From positions 1 to 5,418 of the forward strand of contig JACMIS010000921.1 in the NCBI GenBank assembly GCA_014381035.1: a stretch of 5,418 bases of DNA. Direction: 5' to 3'. The stretch comes from Armatimonadota bacterium (GTDB lineage Bacteria; Armatimonadota; Armatimonadia; Armatimonadales; Armatimonadaceae). Numbering within the stretch: position 1 is the first letter of the stretch; every line of letters starts with the position of its first letter. Shown here one piece after another: positions 1 through 5,418 of this stretch. The notes under the pieces were generated by a model. The model saw nothing but the letters and a program-made list of their open reading frames with translations. It searched no databases and was not told the origin of the DNA. A program made the position numbers and the translations under genes.

Positions 1-516
1 GATGCCCGCTGCGATCCGCGCATGATCCTCCCCGTTTTCCAGACACCGTTTCACGAGGACGAGTCCGTGGACTTCGACACGCTGGGGCGCGAGCTGCACT
101 GGCTGCTCGACGAAGGCGCGGACGGCGTGGTGATGGCGATGGTCTCGGAGACGCTGCGGCTGGCGAGCGACGAACGCGACGCCGTGTGCGAGTTCGTTTG
201 CAAGATGACCGGCAACCGCGGAGTCACGGTGATCAGCGTCGGGGCGGAGTCTTCGTTCATCGCGGAGCGGCACGCGCGGCACGCGGAAAAGTGCGGCGCG
301 ATGATGCTGATGGCGATTCCACCAGTCGCCGTGGTGCTCGAGGAGGAGGCAATCGCGGATTACTATCGGCGGCTCGTGCGCGCAGTGGCGATCCCGGTGA
401 TCGTGCAGGACGCGAGCGGCTACGTGGGCCGGGCAATGAGCATCGAGGTGCAACTCCGCGAAAGAAACGTTTACCATGTCTGTGCTGAAGAAAATCGGGC
501 TGCCCAACCCCGCTGA
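1..516 (+). pseudogene. DapA/DHDPS-superfamily lyase, N-terminal half only
   Basis: This is a class I aldolase-type lyase related to dihydrodipicolinate synthase and N-acetylneuraminate lyase, enzymes that form a Schiff base with a keto acid. Numbering from the ATG at 22, the family hallmarks are ILPVFQTPF with DESVDF (residues 2-18), the glycine-rich GADGVVMAMVSETLRLASDER (32-52) at the usual GTTGE position, the GAMMLMAIPPV strand (92-102), and IPVIVQDASGYVG (124-136). Homology stops near Q144-E147; the last residues, up to the stop at 514-516, are not lyase-like. Family members are about 300 residues, and the Schiff-base lysine normally near residue 160 is absent, so this product should be inactive. 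The frame is open to base 1 (DARCDPR precedes the ATG) and no Shine-Dalgarno precedes base 22, so the true start probably lies outside the window. Codons end in G or C far more often than in the genes to the right. The exact substrate cannot be told. Confidence 0.8.
448..462. other. Breakpoint joining two 3'-truncated convergent genes
   Basis: Lyase homology on the + strand fades at about 453-462. Homology of paralog C to the STM3941-type family on the - strand fades at about 451-456. Both genes therefore lose their C-terminal coding parts within the same few bases, and base composition falls from GC-rich on the left to AT-richer on the right. The overlap of the two homologies leaves the exact join uncertain by roughly ten bases. 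No inverted repeat, target duplication or insertion-sequence end is visible. Confidence 0.65.
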
Positions 517-939
517 ACTGAGGGGGAGTAGAAAACGTTGCCACCGGGGAAGCCTCCGGATCGCTTTCTCTTTATCCCGCAAATGAATCAAAAAGTATGT
601 CTGCCGGAACAGTCCGGATCTGTATTCCTGTAGTTGGGTGCCAGAGATTTCCGACCAGGCGATATGTCCCCAATACTGGAGCGTATTTATATGTATGCCA
701 TCGCCGTCGATTGTCAGAGTCGGCTGTCGTCTGGCGAGGTGAGATGCGGAAAGTACCAGATACTTCAAACTCAGCGGCATACTAATGATAGCAATCAGCC
801 AGAGTTGCCAAACAGGGGTGCGGTCGAACCAATGTAGGACAGGGTTTAATAACAAACAGATTTCGAGTGCGAGCGTAAACAGCATAGCCCAAAATATAAC
901 AACTATGGATTGCTTATTGCCATATGCTTTTGGTTCCAT
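451..939 (-). pseudogene. STM3941-type membrane protein, paralog C, 3' truncated
   Basis: About 163 residues of family-like sequence begin at the ATG at 939 (MEPKAYGNKQ). Two hydrophobic helices lie at about 11-33 and 43-65 and end in a positive stretch (HLARRQ). The soluble domain follows, with TLTIDGDGIHI (74-84), IAWSEI (93-98), FLIHL (116-120), a K-AIRRLPRWQRFLL segment and GSPIFFSTDMVNVSFAEL (146-163). These align with ALRLTEEGITD, VYWDEI, RIPAWKRLFL and YGTAFLVSESEL in paralog A. After L163 the frame stays open to base 1, but the remaining 150 codons are His/Arg-rich antisense of the lyase and not protein-like. The C-terminal helix and the AHWWTA tail of its siblings are missing. The start is 28 bases after paralog B's stop, so it was probably the last gene of the same operon. 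The Shine-Dalgarno is weak. It is AT-richer than its neighbours and the most diverged copy. Function is unknown. Confidence 0.72.
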
Positions 940-967
940 AACAAAGTCCGCTATCGTTTCGTTTCGC

Positions 968-1645
968 TCAGCGGTCGCCGCCGCTGCCGTCGCCCAATCC
1001 GGATCGGAGCGGTTGTGCTTTGCGCTCTTCGGGAGGAACGGCGGTCCACCAATGGGCTGTCGGAGCAGTTGATACGGTTGATGTAACCGGGAGGACAGGA
1101 ACGCGCACGAACCGTTGCCGTGCCTCCTCCAAACGTAGCTGAGCCTCGGCGACGGGAATCCCGATGTCGCTCTGGGACACCACGCACGGCGTTCCGTACA
1201 CGGAAACGCTTCCGGCGAGCATGGCCCGTTTCATTTCGGGAAGCCGGTCGAGATAGGCTTGTGTGTTATACAGGTGGAAGAGCAGAATAGGCTCATCATT
1301 GACCGTGCTTTCCGTGATTCCCAAGATTTCGTCCCAACGCACGAGTCCGCCGGGCACCGGTCCCGTCGCGTCCGTGATTCCGTTCGCGTCGGCACGCAGG
1401 GCGGTCGTCATCCAGGAATAAATCAACTCCATAAAGCTGAATACGCTCAGAGTGGCGGAAGCCGTAAGCAGAAAAATGGCGAGAAGTGCCAGCAGGGGTT
1501 GACCGGCAGTCGAGAGTGCGAGCAGAAAGTACGCGCTCGCGACGACGAACAGACGAGTCAACAACTGGTTCAGTTTTTGCAAGCGATTCGGGGGGATACG
1601 AACCACTTCATTTTCCGGCTTGGGTACATCGTTTTCGCCCGACAT
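968..1645 (-). CDS. STM3941-type two-helix membrane protein, paralog B
   Basis: This is a 225-residue protein of unknown function. A charged N-terminus (1-31) precedes two hydrophobic helices at about 32-48 and 50-74. A soluble domain follows, probably cytosolic, with ALRADANGITDATG (82-95), LVRWDEILGI (101-110), a strand ILLFHL (120-125), AYLDRLPEMKRAML (130-143), YGTPCVVSQSDIGI (150-163) and a C-terminal helix (165-179). The order GITD, W-x-EI, YL-x-RLP-x-x-KR, YGTP matches my memory of the STM3941 family. A proline-rich linker leads to AHWWTAVPPEER (197-208), shared with paralog A, and a Gly/Ser/Arg tail. The gene lies 50 bases after paralog A's stop with no good ribosome site of its own, so it is probably read from the same transcript. 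No catalytic residues are recognisable; the domain may bind a ligand or sense a signal at the membrane, which is a guess. Confidence 0.82.
   Translation of the reverse strand: MSGENDVPKPENEVVRIPPNRLQKLNQLLTRLFVVASAYFLLALSTAGQPLLALLAIFLLTASATLSVFSFMELIYSWMTTALRADANGITDATGPVPGGLVRWDEILGITESTVNDEPILLFHLYNTQAYLDRLPEMKRAMLAGSVSVYGTPCVVSQSDIGIPVAEAQLRLEEARQRFVRVPVLPVTSTVSTAPTAHWWTAVPPEERKAQPLRSGLGDGSGGDR
1024..1056 (-). repeat. Conserved C-terminal tail segment, copy in paralog B
   Basis: Thirty-three bases encode the end of the AHWWTAVPPEER tail. They match 1728-1760 at 28 of 33 positions (offset 704), including a run of 12 identical bases at 1040-1051. The flanking parts of the two genes are much more diverged. 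Protein constraint or gene conversion could explain this. Confidence 0.55.
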
Positions 1646-1695
1646 GATGCCCGAATTGTATCATCGGATACCGGCGAAACCAATGCGAATCCGGT

Positions 1696-2319
1696 CTAAC
1701 GTTCGCTCCGCAAGGACACCACGATCCGTTCTTCGGGAGGGATGGCGGTCCACCAGTGCGCGGACGGTTGCGGGGGGGCTTCCGTTACGGGCACCTCCTT
1801 GAAGCACTGTTGGGCGTTCTCTATCGCCAGTATCGCCTGATCGAGCGGGACAGCGAGTTCGGACTCCGAGACAAGAAACGCCGTGCCGTAAGCCGCGATG
1901 TTGGGCGATAAAAACAACCGTTTCCAGGCGGGAATGCGGGCGAGATACGCGCTGTTATCGGTCAGTTGTACCGCCAGCGAATAATGGTCCGCAACACGGA
2001 CCTTGGAAACCGATAGTATCTCGTCCCAATAGACCGAACCGCCGGTTATACTTCCGGTGGCATCTGTAATACCTTCCTCCGTGAGGCGCAAAGCGGGGGT
2101 TGTCTTCGCACGGTGCCATTTGATGATGTCCGCTATCCCCACAATCACCCCGTAGCATCCCATAACGAACATAAAAACAATCGGAAGGGCGAAAGCGGTT
2201 TGCATCGCTCCGAGACCCATTAGCAAGACAGCGTCCCCGAGAGGAAGTGTCGCGCCGATCAGCATTAGCATACCGGTTTTATACACCGTGGAATTAGCAG
2301 GAATACAAATTGGCTCCAT
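1696..2319 (-). CDS. STM3941-type two-helix membrane protein, paralog A
   Basis: This is a 207-residue protein of unknown function and the first gene of a three-paralog array. Helices lie at about 16-38 and 42-66, followed by the positive stretch KWHRAK (67-72), which by the positive-inside rule puts the C-terminal domain in the cytosol. The domain holds ALRLTEEGITDATG (76-89), SVYWDEI (95-101), AYLARIPAWKRLFL (124-137), YGTAFLVSESEL (144-155) and a final helix (159-173). A proline-containing linker then leads to AHWWTAIPPEER (187-198). The ATG at 2319 is preferred over the TTG at 2322 because GAGGAG sits five bases upstream of the ATG. It shares the IP-x-N segment before helix 1, GITDATG, WDEI and the tail with paralog B. 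It diverges from the fumarase gene across an 83-base promoter region. Family assignment rests on remembered motif order. Confidence 0.83.
   Translation of the reverse strand: MEPICIPANSTVYKTGMLMLIGATLPLGDAVLLMGLGAMQTAFALPIVFMFVMGCYGVIVGIADIIKWHRAKTTPALRLTEEGITDATGSITGGSVYWDEILSVSKVRVADHYSLAVQLTDNSAYLARIPAWKRLFLSPNIAAYGTAFLVSESELAVPLDQAILAIENAQQCFKEVPVTEAPPQPSAHWWTAIPPEERIVVSLRSER
1728..1760 (-). repeat. Conserved C-terminal tail segment, copy in paralog A
   Basis: This is the partner of 1024-1056, coding for most of AHWWTAIPPEER. Of the five mismatches, most fall at synonymous or conservative positions (for example Val/Ile). The segment lies outside the recognisable family domain. Confidence 0.55.
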
Positions 2320-2323
2320 CAAT

Positions 2324-2329
2324 ACTCCT
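2324..2329 (-). promoter_or_regulatory. Ribosome binding site of paralog A
   Basis: GAGGAG on the - strand lies five bases before the ATG at 2319. It decides the start in favour of this ATG over the TTG one codon upstream, which would leave only two to three bases of spacing. Confidence 0.75.
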
Positions 2330-2331
2330 CG

Positions 2332-2361
2332 TTGACGCTTCGCGTTCTACGAACGTATACT
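2332..2361 (+). promoter_or_regulatory. Sigma70-type promoter for the fumarase operon
   Basis: The -35 box TTGACG (2332-2337) and the -10 box TATACT (2356-2361), separated by 18 bases, match the sigma70 consensus at five of six positions each. The predicted start near 2368 gives a leader of about 35 bases before the ATG at 2403. The -35 box lies just behind the ribosome site of the divergent paralog A gene, so polymerases for the two operons would compete here. Confidence 0.6.
2343..2355. promoter_or_regulatory. Small inverted repeat in the promoter spacer, possible operator
   Basis: CGTTC-TAC-GAACG is a perfect five-base inverted repeat around a three-base centre, lying between the -35 and -10 boxes of the fumarase promoter. 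Its position suits a repressor site, but arms of five bases can occur by chance and no second copy was seen. Confidence 0.3.
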
Positions 2362-2362
2362 G

Positions 2363-2368
2363 ATTGTA
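2363..2368 (-). promoter_or_regulatory. Possible -10 box for the paralog A-B-C operon
   Basis: TACAAT on the - strand matches the -10 consensus at five of six positions and would place the transcript start about 37 bases before paralog A's ATG. The upstream hexamer TTTCAG (2385-2390, 16-base spacer) is a poor -35 box, so the promoter may be weak or activator-dependent. The box lies within the palindrome TTGTACAA region (2364-2371). Confidence 0.3.
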
Positions 2369-2402
2369 CAACGATTTTGACCTACTGAAAGTTATGTGAT
2401 TT

Positions 2403-3338
2403 ATGTCTGACACCCTTTTTAACAATTTATTGGATCTGATTCGCCGCACATCGTCCGATCTGCCGCCCGATATTCGCGCCGCGATGCAACAGGGACGCGA
2501 CAAGGAGTCGAAAGGCAGTCGCGGCTTAATGGCTCTCGACACGATTGATTGCAATATAACCGATGCCGCACGCGACTCTGCGCCGATCTGTCAGGACACC
2601 GGCATGATCAAGTTTTATGTACATCATCCGATTGGCTATGACACGATTGCGTTCGAGGAGGAGGCGAAACGAGCGGTCGCCGAAGCCACCACGATTGGTT
2701 ATCTGCGCCAGAACTCGGTGGATTCCATTACCGGGAAAAACACCGGCAACAACCTTGGACCGGGCACGCCGCTGTTTCATTTCCAAGCATGGCGCAAGCC
2801 GGAAGTGGATGTTCGCATTATTCTGAAAGGCGGGGGGTGTGAAAATGTCGGTGCGCAATATTCCCTTCCTGTCGAACTCAAGGATCTGGGCAAAAAAGCC
2901 GGACGGGATGTGGACGGGGTCAAACTGGTGGTTCTGGACGCAATCTGGAAAGCGCAGGGCAAAGGATGCTCTCCCGGATACATCGGAGTTTGTGTCGGCG
3001 GCGACCGTTCGTCCGGATTCGAAGTGGCGAAAGAGCAACTCCTGCGTACCGTGACCGATACGAACCCGGTCGCCGAGTTGGACGCTCTGGAAAAGGAGTG
3101 TACGCAAATCGCCAACGGCCTGGGCGTCGGTCCGATGGGATTCGGCGGCGATACCACCGTACTCGGAGTGAAAATAGCCGCTCGCAACCGCCTGCCCGCC
3201 TCGTTCTTCGTCTCCGTATCCTACGCCTGTTGGGCGCACCGGCGGCGGGGTATTATTTTGGACCCGCAGACGAACGACATAACGCGCTGGCTGTATGAAA
3301 CGGTGGACGAAACGACCGTAGAACCGACACACGAGTAA
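2403..3338 (+). CDS. Class I (Fe-S) fumarase/tartrate dehydratase alpha subunit
   Basis: This is the catalytic-cluster subunit of a two-subunit [4Fe-4S] hydro-lyase; in this family the enzyme interconverts fumarate and malate (TCA cycle) or dehydrates L-tartrate. It has 311 residues, near the usual 280-300. Key motifs are PICQDTGMIKFYVH (61-74, Cys63), GNNLGPGTPLFHF (115-127), LKGGGCEN (141-148), GKGCSPGYIGVCVGGDR (186-202, Cys189), GLGVGPMGFGGDTTVLGVKI (239-258) and FVSVSYACWAHRRR (269-282, Cys276). Cys63, Cys189 and Cys276 sit where the three cluster ligands of the family are expected. The start ATG at 2403 has only a weak GAAAG 11 bases upstream. The beta-subunit gene, which usually follows directly and supplies the rest of the active site, is not here: an acetyltransferase follows after 10 bases. 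Fumarate is the likelier substrate, but fumarase and tartrate dehydratase cannot be separated on sequence alone. Confidence 0.92.
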   Translation: MSDTLFNNLLDLIRRTSSDLPPDIRAAMQQGRDKESKGSRGLMALDTIDCNITDAARDSAPICQDTGMIKFYVHHPIGYDTIAFEEEAKRAVAEATTIGYLRQNSVDSITGKNTGNNLGPGTPLFHFQAWRKPEVDVRIILKGGGCENVGAQYSLPVELKDLGKKAGRDVDGVKLVVLDAIWKAQGKGCSPGYIGVCVGGDRSSGFEVAKEQLLRTVTDTNPVAELDALEKECTQIANGLGVGPMGFGGDTTVLGVKIAARNRLPASFFVSVSYACWAHRRRGIILDPQTNDITRWLYETVDETTVEPTHE

Positions 3339-3346
3339 GGGGAAGG
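3339..3346 (+). promoter_or_regulatory. Ribosome binding site of the acetyltransferase
   Basis: GGGGAAGG fills most of the 10 bases between the fumarase stop (3336-3338) and the ATG at 3349. It supports this start and translation from the fumarase transcript. Confidence 0.65.
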
Positions 3347-3348
3347 CG

Positions 3349-3831
3349 ATGAGTAACATCACCATCCGTATAGAAAGCCCCCGTACTATCGATGCTACAC
3401 GACTGCTGGACGAGGCATTTGCCGAACTGGCACGCCGCTACACCGATTATAGCCGGACGGATGCCGCATTGTTCGCTATCGAGCAAGCCGAGCAAACCGG
3501 GGCGGCGTTTCTCGTCGCGCGGCTGGCAGATAACACTGCGGTCGGTTGCGTCGTTCTCCGACCGCTTCGCGGCGATGGCGAACCGATGGCGGAAATGAAG
3601 CGGATGTTTGTCATGGCGGAAGCATGGGGGCGAGGCGTAGGCTCCGCGCTGATGGCGGCGGTCGAGGGCGCGGCGCGGGCAATCGGATATTCCCGTCTGC
3701 GTCTGGAAACCGGCATATTGCAACCGGAGGCGATGGCACTCTACGAAAAGCACCGTTTCGTGCGTGTCGCTTGCTGGGGTACATACGCCGACGATCCGGA
3801 TTCGATCTGCTATGAGAAACTTCTGCGGTAA
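3349..3831 (+). CDS. GNAT-family N-acetyltransferase
   Basis: This is a 160-residue single-domain acetyltransferase that would transfer acetyl from acetyl-CoA to an unidentified amine. The GNAT core is clear: strand AAFLVARLADNTAVGCVVLRPL (52-73), strand AEMKRMFVM (81-89), the acetyl-CoA pyrophosphate-binding loop WGRGVGSAL (93-101, the R-x-x-G-x-A pattern), the helix that follows, then YSRLRLETG (114-122), the QPEAMALYEKHRF segment (125-137) typical of motif B, and a final strand ICYEKLL (153-159). The EMKRM...RGVGSAL...LETG...QPEAMALYE order places it in a large subgroup of small GNAT proteins whose substrates are mostly unknown. It sits 10 bases after the fumarase subunit and almost certainly shares its transcript. 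Whether it acts on a protein of the same pathway or was placed there by chance cannot be judged. The convergent kinase gene ends 42 bases further on. Confidence 0.9.
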   Translation: MSNITIRIESPRTIDATRLLDEAFAELARRYTDYSRTDAALFAIEQAEQTGAAFLVARLADNTAVGCVVLRPLRGDGEPMAEMKRMFVMAEAWGRGVGSALMAAVEGAARAIGYSRLRLETGILQPEAMALYEKHRFVRVACWGTYADDPDSICYEKLLR

Positions 3832-3873
3832 GCGGGCAACTAAATCGTGGTTACGGGGATGCGCCGCCCACTG
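3832..3873. other. Convergent intergenic gap between acetyltransferase and kinase
   Basis: Forty-two bases separate the two stop codons. A bidirectional terminator would be expected, but I find no strong GC-rich hairpin with a T-run on either strand. Termination may be Rho-dependent or lie inside the opposing gene. Confidence 0.5.
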
Positions 3874-5340
3874 TCAACCGAGGCGTGACAAAATGTCTTC
3901 ATGACGCGCCCGTGCGCTGGCGTAGATTTGCGCGTGGTCCGGGTTTGGCAGGAATCGCCGGTTCATCGCGAACGGCGCATCTTCCAATCGCCCCAAGCCG
4001 AGTTTTTCGCGCACCCATAGTGCCGCGCCACGGGAGGAGCCTTCCAGTTCGCCGGAAAGGGTGATCGGCTCGCCCAACACATCGGCTAAGATTTGCGCCG
4101 ATGCGGTCGAGCGTAATAGACCGCCGCCGGTACCGATAATTTCGGCTTGAGGGACGACCGATTTCAACCGTTCGCGGATCGCGGCGAAACGGTATCCGAC
4201 GGCTTCAAACGCGGCGCGGGCGATTTCCAAAGGGGTAGTCGCCTGCGTCAGACCGAGGATCGCCCCGGTCAGATCGTCCCGCCACAGTGGGGCGCGTTCG
4301 CCAGAAAGGAAAGGCAACACCGTTAATCCGTGGCTGTCCGGAACCATCGCCGCAAGCAAATCATCCGCGCCGGTTGCGGGAAGGTGCAGTGTCTCCGTCA
4401 GCCAGGACCAGACATTGCCGCCGTTCGATAACGCGCCGCCGACAAGAAATCGCTCTTTATCGGCGCGATAGCGCCACAAACCGGCAGGGACTTCGGGTGG
4501 TGTCGCACCGGGAACCGCGACGCGCATCGCACCGGAAGTGCCGATCATCAAAGCGATACAGGTCGGGGTCACGCCCCCCGCACCGAGATTCGAACACGCA
4601 CCGTCGCCGAGTGCCGGATACCACGGGATGGAAGCAAGGCGGGGAAATCGCTCGCGATACAGGGGCAACAATCCGGAAACCGCATCGTCGGAAACCGGGG
4701 CGAAGTGTCCCGGTGTCAGACCCGGAATGTGGGAGAGGGTTTCGCCATCCCACGCCTCCGCGTGCGCGTTCCACAACCCGGTACCGCTTGCCATGCTCCA
4801 GGACTGCCTGATATGATCCACTCCGAACAATTTCCCGTAGATGTACTCGCCCGGTGAAACGAATCGAACACAACGGGCAAAAATATCCGGTTGGGTTTCC
4901 CGCAACCATCGCAAACGACCGGGGAGGTAGGACGTATGAAACGGACAACCGGTGCGCTCGGTATAGGCGGCACTGTCCATCACTTCGCGCAAGGCGGCGA
5001 CCTGGGGAGCGGACTGCCGGTCTGACCAGAGCAGGACCGGTGTTTGTGCGTCGCCGTTTGTGTTGATGCCGATGGCGGAATGCCAGAAGGTGCAACACGC
5101 GACGGCTAAAACCTCGGCATCCGGGGCGGACGCGAGTGATTGCACGATGCAGGATAACGCCTCCTGCAACAGGAGGTCAGGAGAAATTGTCGAACCGCCC
5201 TCCGGCGTGACATCCGGCTCATGGGAATCGAAAAATGCGGTCGCCGGAACAACAGCACCGGTTTGTGCGTGATACAGGACGGCTCGTGTCGAGGAAGTGC
5301 CGATGTCGAGAGAAAGAATCGCAGGAAAGGGAGAAGGCAT
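3874..5340 (-). CDS. FGGY-family carbohydrate kinase, probable gluconokinase
   Basis: This is a cytosolic ATP-dependent sugar or sugar-acid kinase of 488 residues, the normal family length. Visible motifs are the N-terminal phosphate-binding loop LSLDIGTSSTRAVLY (9-23), PVLLWSDRQS (101-110), TGCPFHTSYLPGRLRWLRE (130-148), FVSPGEYIYGKLFG (160-173), the catalytic-base region PALGDGACSNLGAG (242-255, Asp246), the second nucleotide loop ALMIGTSGAMR (263-273), FLSGERAPLWRDD (344-356) and the adenosine-binding GTGGGLLRS (403-411). The TGCPFHTSYLP...RLRWL and SPGEYIYGKLFG segments resemble FGGY gluconokinases more than xylulokinases or glycerol kinases, which would make 6-phosphogluconate; xylulose or another sugar acid remains possible. 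Its ATG overlaps the previous gene's stop by one base (TGATG), and the only Shine-Dalgarno (AGGAG, 5355-5359) is 14 bases upstream, so it is probably translated by coupling. Confidence 0.9.
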   Translation of the reverse strand: MPSPFPAILSLDIGTSSTRAVLYHAQTGAVVPATAFFDSHEPDVTPEGGSTISPDLLLQEALSCIVQSLASAPDAEVLAVACCTFWHSAIGINTNGDAQTPVLLWSDRQSAPQVAALREVMDSAAYTERTGCPFHTSYLPGRLRWLRETQPDIFARCVRFVSPGEYIYGKLFGVDHIRQSWSMASGTGLWNAHAEAWDGETLSHIPGLTPGHFAPVSDDAVSGLLPLYRERFPRLASIPWYPALGDGACSNLGAGGVTPTCIALMIGTSGAMRVAVPGATPPEVPAGLWRYRADKERFLVGGALSNGGNVWSWLTETLHLPATGADDLLAAMVPDSHGLTVLPFLSGERAPLWRDDLTGAILGLTQATTPLEIARAAFEAVGYRFAAIRERLKSVVPQAEIIGTGGGLLRSTASAQILADVLGEPITLSGELEGSSRGAALWVREKLGLGRLEDAPFAMNRRFLPNPDHAQIYASARARHEDILSRLG

Positions 5341-5418
5341 CAGCGGAAGGGAATCTCCTGCCCAATGCCCTGTGCTTTCGCCTTCTCATATACCAGGGCG
5401 GCGACAGCAACGTCCTCA
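5340..5418 (-). CDS. C-terminal end of an unidentified upstream gene
   Basis: The - strand frame ends EDVAVAALVYEKAKAQGIGQEIPFR (written here in two parts: EDVAVAALVYEKAK and AQGIGQEIPFR) with a TGA whose last base is the A of the kinase start codon. The stop-start overlap and the helix-like, protein-quality sequence indicate a real gene of the same operon entering from beyond the window. The tail is reminiscent of Gfo/Idh/MocA-type sugar oxidoreductases, but 25 residues are too few to assign a family. Such a partner would fit a sugar or sugar-acid catabolic operon. Confidence 0.6.
   Translation of the reverse strand, partial: EDVAVAALVYEKAKAQGIGQEIPFR

Noticed and set aside
476..592. Possible frame-shifted C-terminus of the lyase on the + strand (MSVLKKIGLPNPAELRG in another frame)
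   Set aside because: It does not resemble lyase C-termini, is too short to hold the missing 150 residues, and lies wholly antisense to the well-supported paralog C.
1646..1695. Separate promoter or attenuator between paralogs A and B
   Set aside because: TACAAT-like sequence occurs near 1658 on the - strand, but there is no -35 box at the proper distance and no strong hairpin; the gap is better read as plain intra-operon spacing.
2320..2322. TTG start for paralog A, giving one extra residue
   Set aside because: The GAGGAG ribosome site is spaced properly for the ATG at 2319, and paralog C also begins with MEP.
2526..3365. Long - strand open frame of 279 codons opposite the fumarase subunit
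   Set aside because: It lacks recognisable motifs and lies antisense to a gene with all expected Fe-S ligand motifs; it is a shadow of that gene's codon bias.
3832..3873. Rho-independent terminator between the convergent genes
   Set aside because: Only short, imperfect pairings (GTGG with CCAC, GGGC with GCCC) occur and there is no T-run on either strand.
4457..5098. Second - strand open frame of 213 codons inside the kinase
   Set aside because: It is Arg- and Pro-rich with no domain pattern and lies in a shifted frame of the intact FGGY kinase.
1..5418. Mobile element, CRISPR array or tRNA as the cause of the array or breakpoint
   Set aside because: No transposase or integrase reading frame, no regularly spaced repeats, no tRNA-like cloverleaf and no target-site duplications were seen.

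Overview
The window looks like bacterial chromosome, gene-dense, with sigma70-like promoter elements and Shine-Dalgarno sites. The species cannot be named from the sequence. GC content is moderate to high and changes along the window: roughly 62-70% in 60-base samples from the first 450 bases, about 38% at 841-900, and between those values elsewhere. A two-subunit-type class I (Fe-S) fumarase and an FGGY sugar kinase suggest a free-living heterotroph.

Layout. (1) Bases 1 to about 455, + strand: the N-terminal half of a DapA/DHDPS-superfamily lyase, cut off before its catalytic lysine. (2) About 451-2319, - strand: three consecutive genes for small membrane-anchored proteins of the STM3941 type, each with two transmembrane helices and a cytosolic beta-rich domain. 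They are paralogs A (1696-2319), B (968-1645) and C (451-939), with gaps of 50 and 28 bases. C is easy to miss because its reading frame has no stop and runs through the lyase remnant to the window edge. (3) 2320-2402: a divergent promoter region. (4) 2403-3338 and 3349-3831, + strand: a class I fumarase/tartrate dehydratase alpha subunit, then a GNAT acetyltransferase 10 bases downstream. (5) 3874-5340, - strand: an FGGY carbohydrate kinase, probably a gluconokinase, overlapping by one base the end of an upstream gene that leaves the window.

The main points of interest are as follows. At about 448-462 the convergent lyase and paralog C both lose their 3' ends at one breakpoint, and composition changes sharply there; it is either a real deletion or transfer junction or an assembly chimera. 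The STM3941-type genes form a diverged tandem array. Paralogs A and B share an unusually conserved C-terminal motif outside the family domain (AHWWTA[V/I]PPEER). The fumarase alpha subunit has no beta-subunit gene beside it; an acetyltransferase occupies that place. I see no CRISPR array, tRNA, rRNA, transposase or clear integration site. The window is mostly ordinary metabolism plus one small uncharacterised membrane-protein array.
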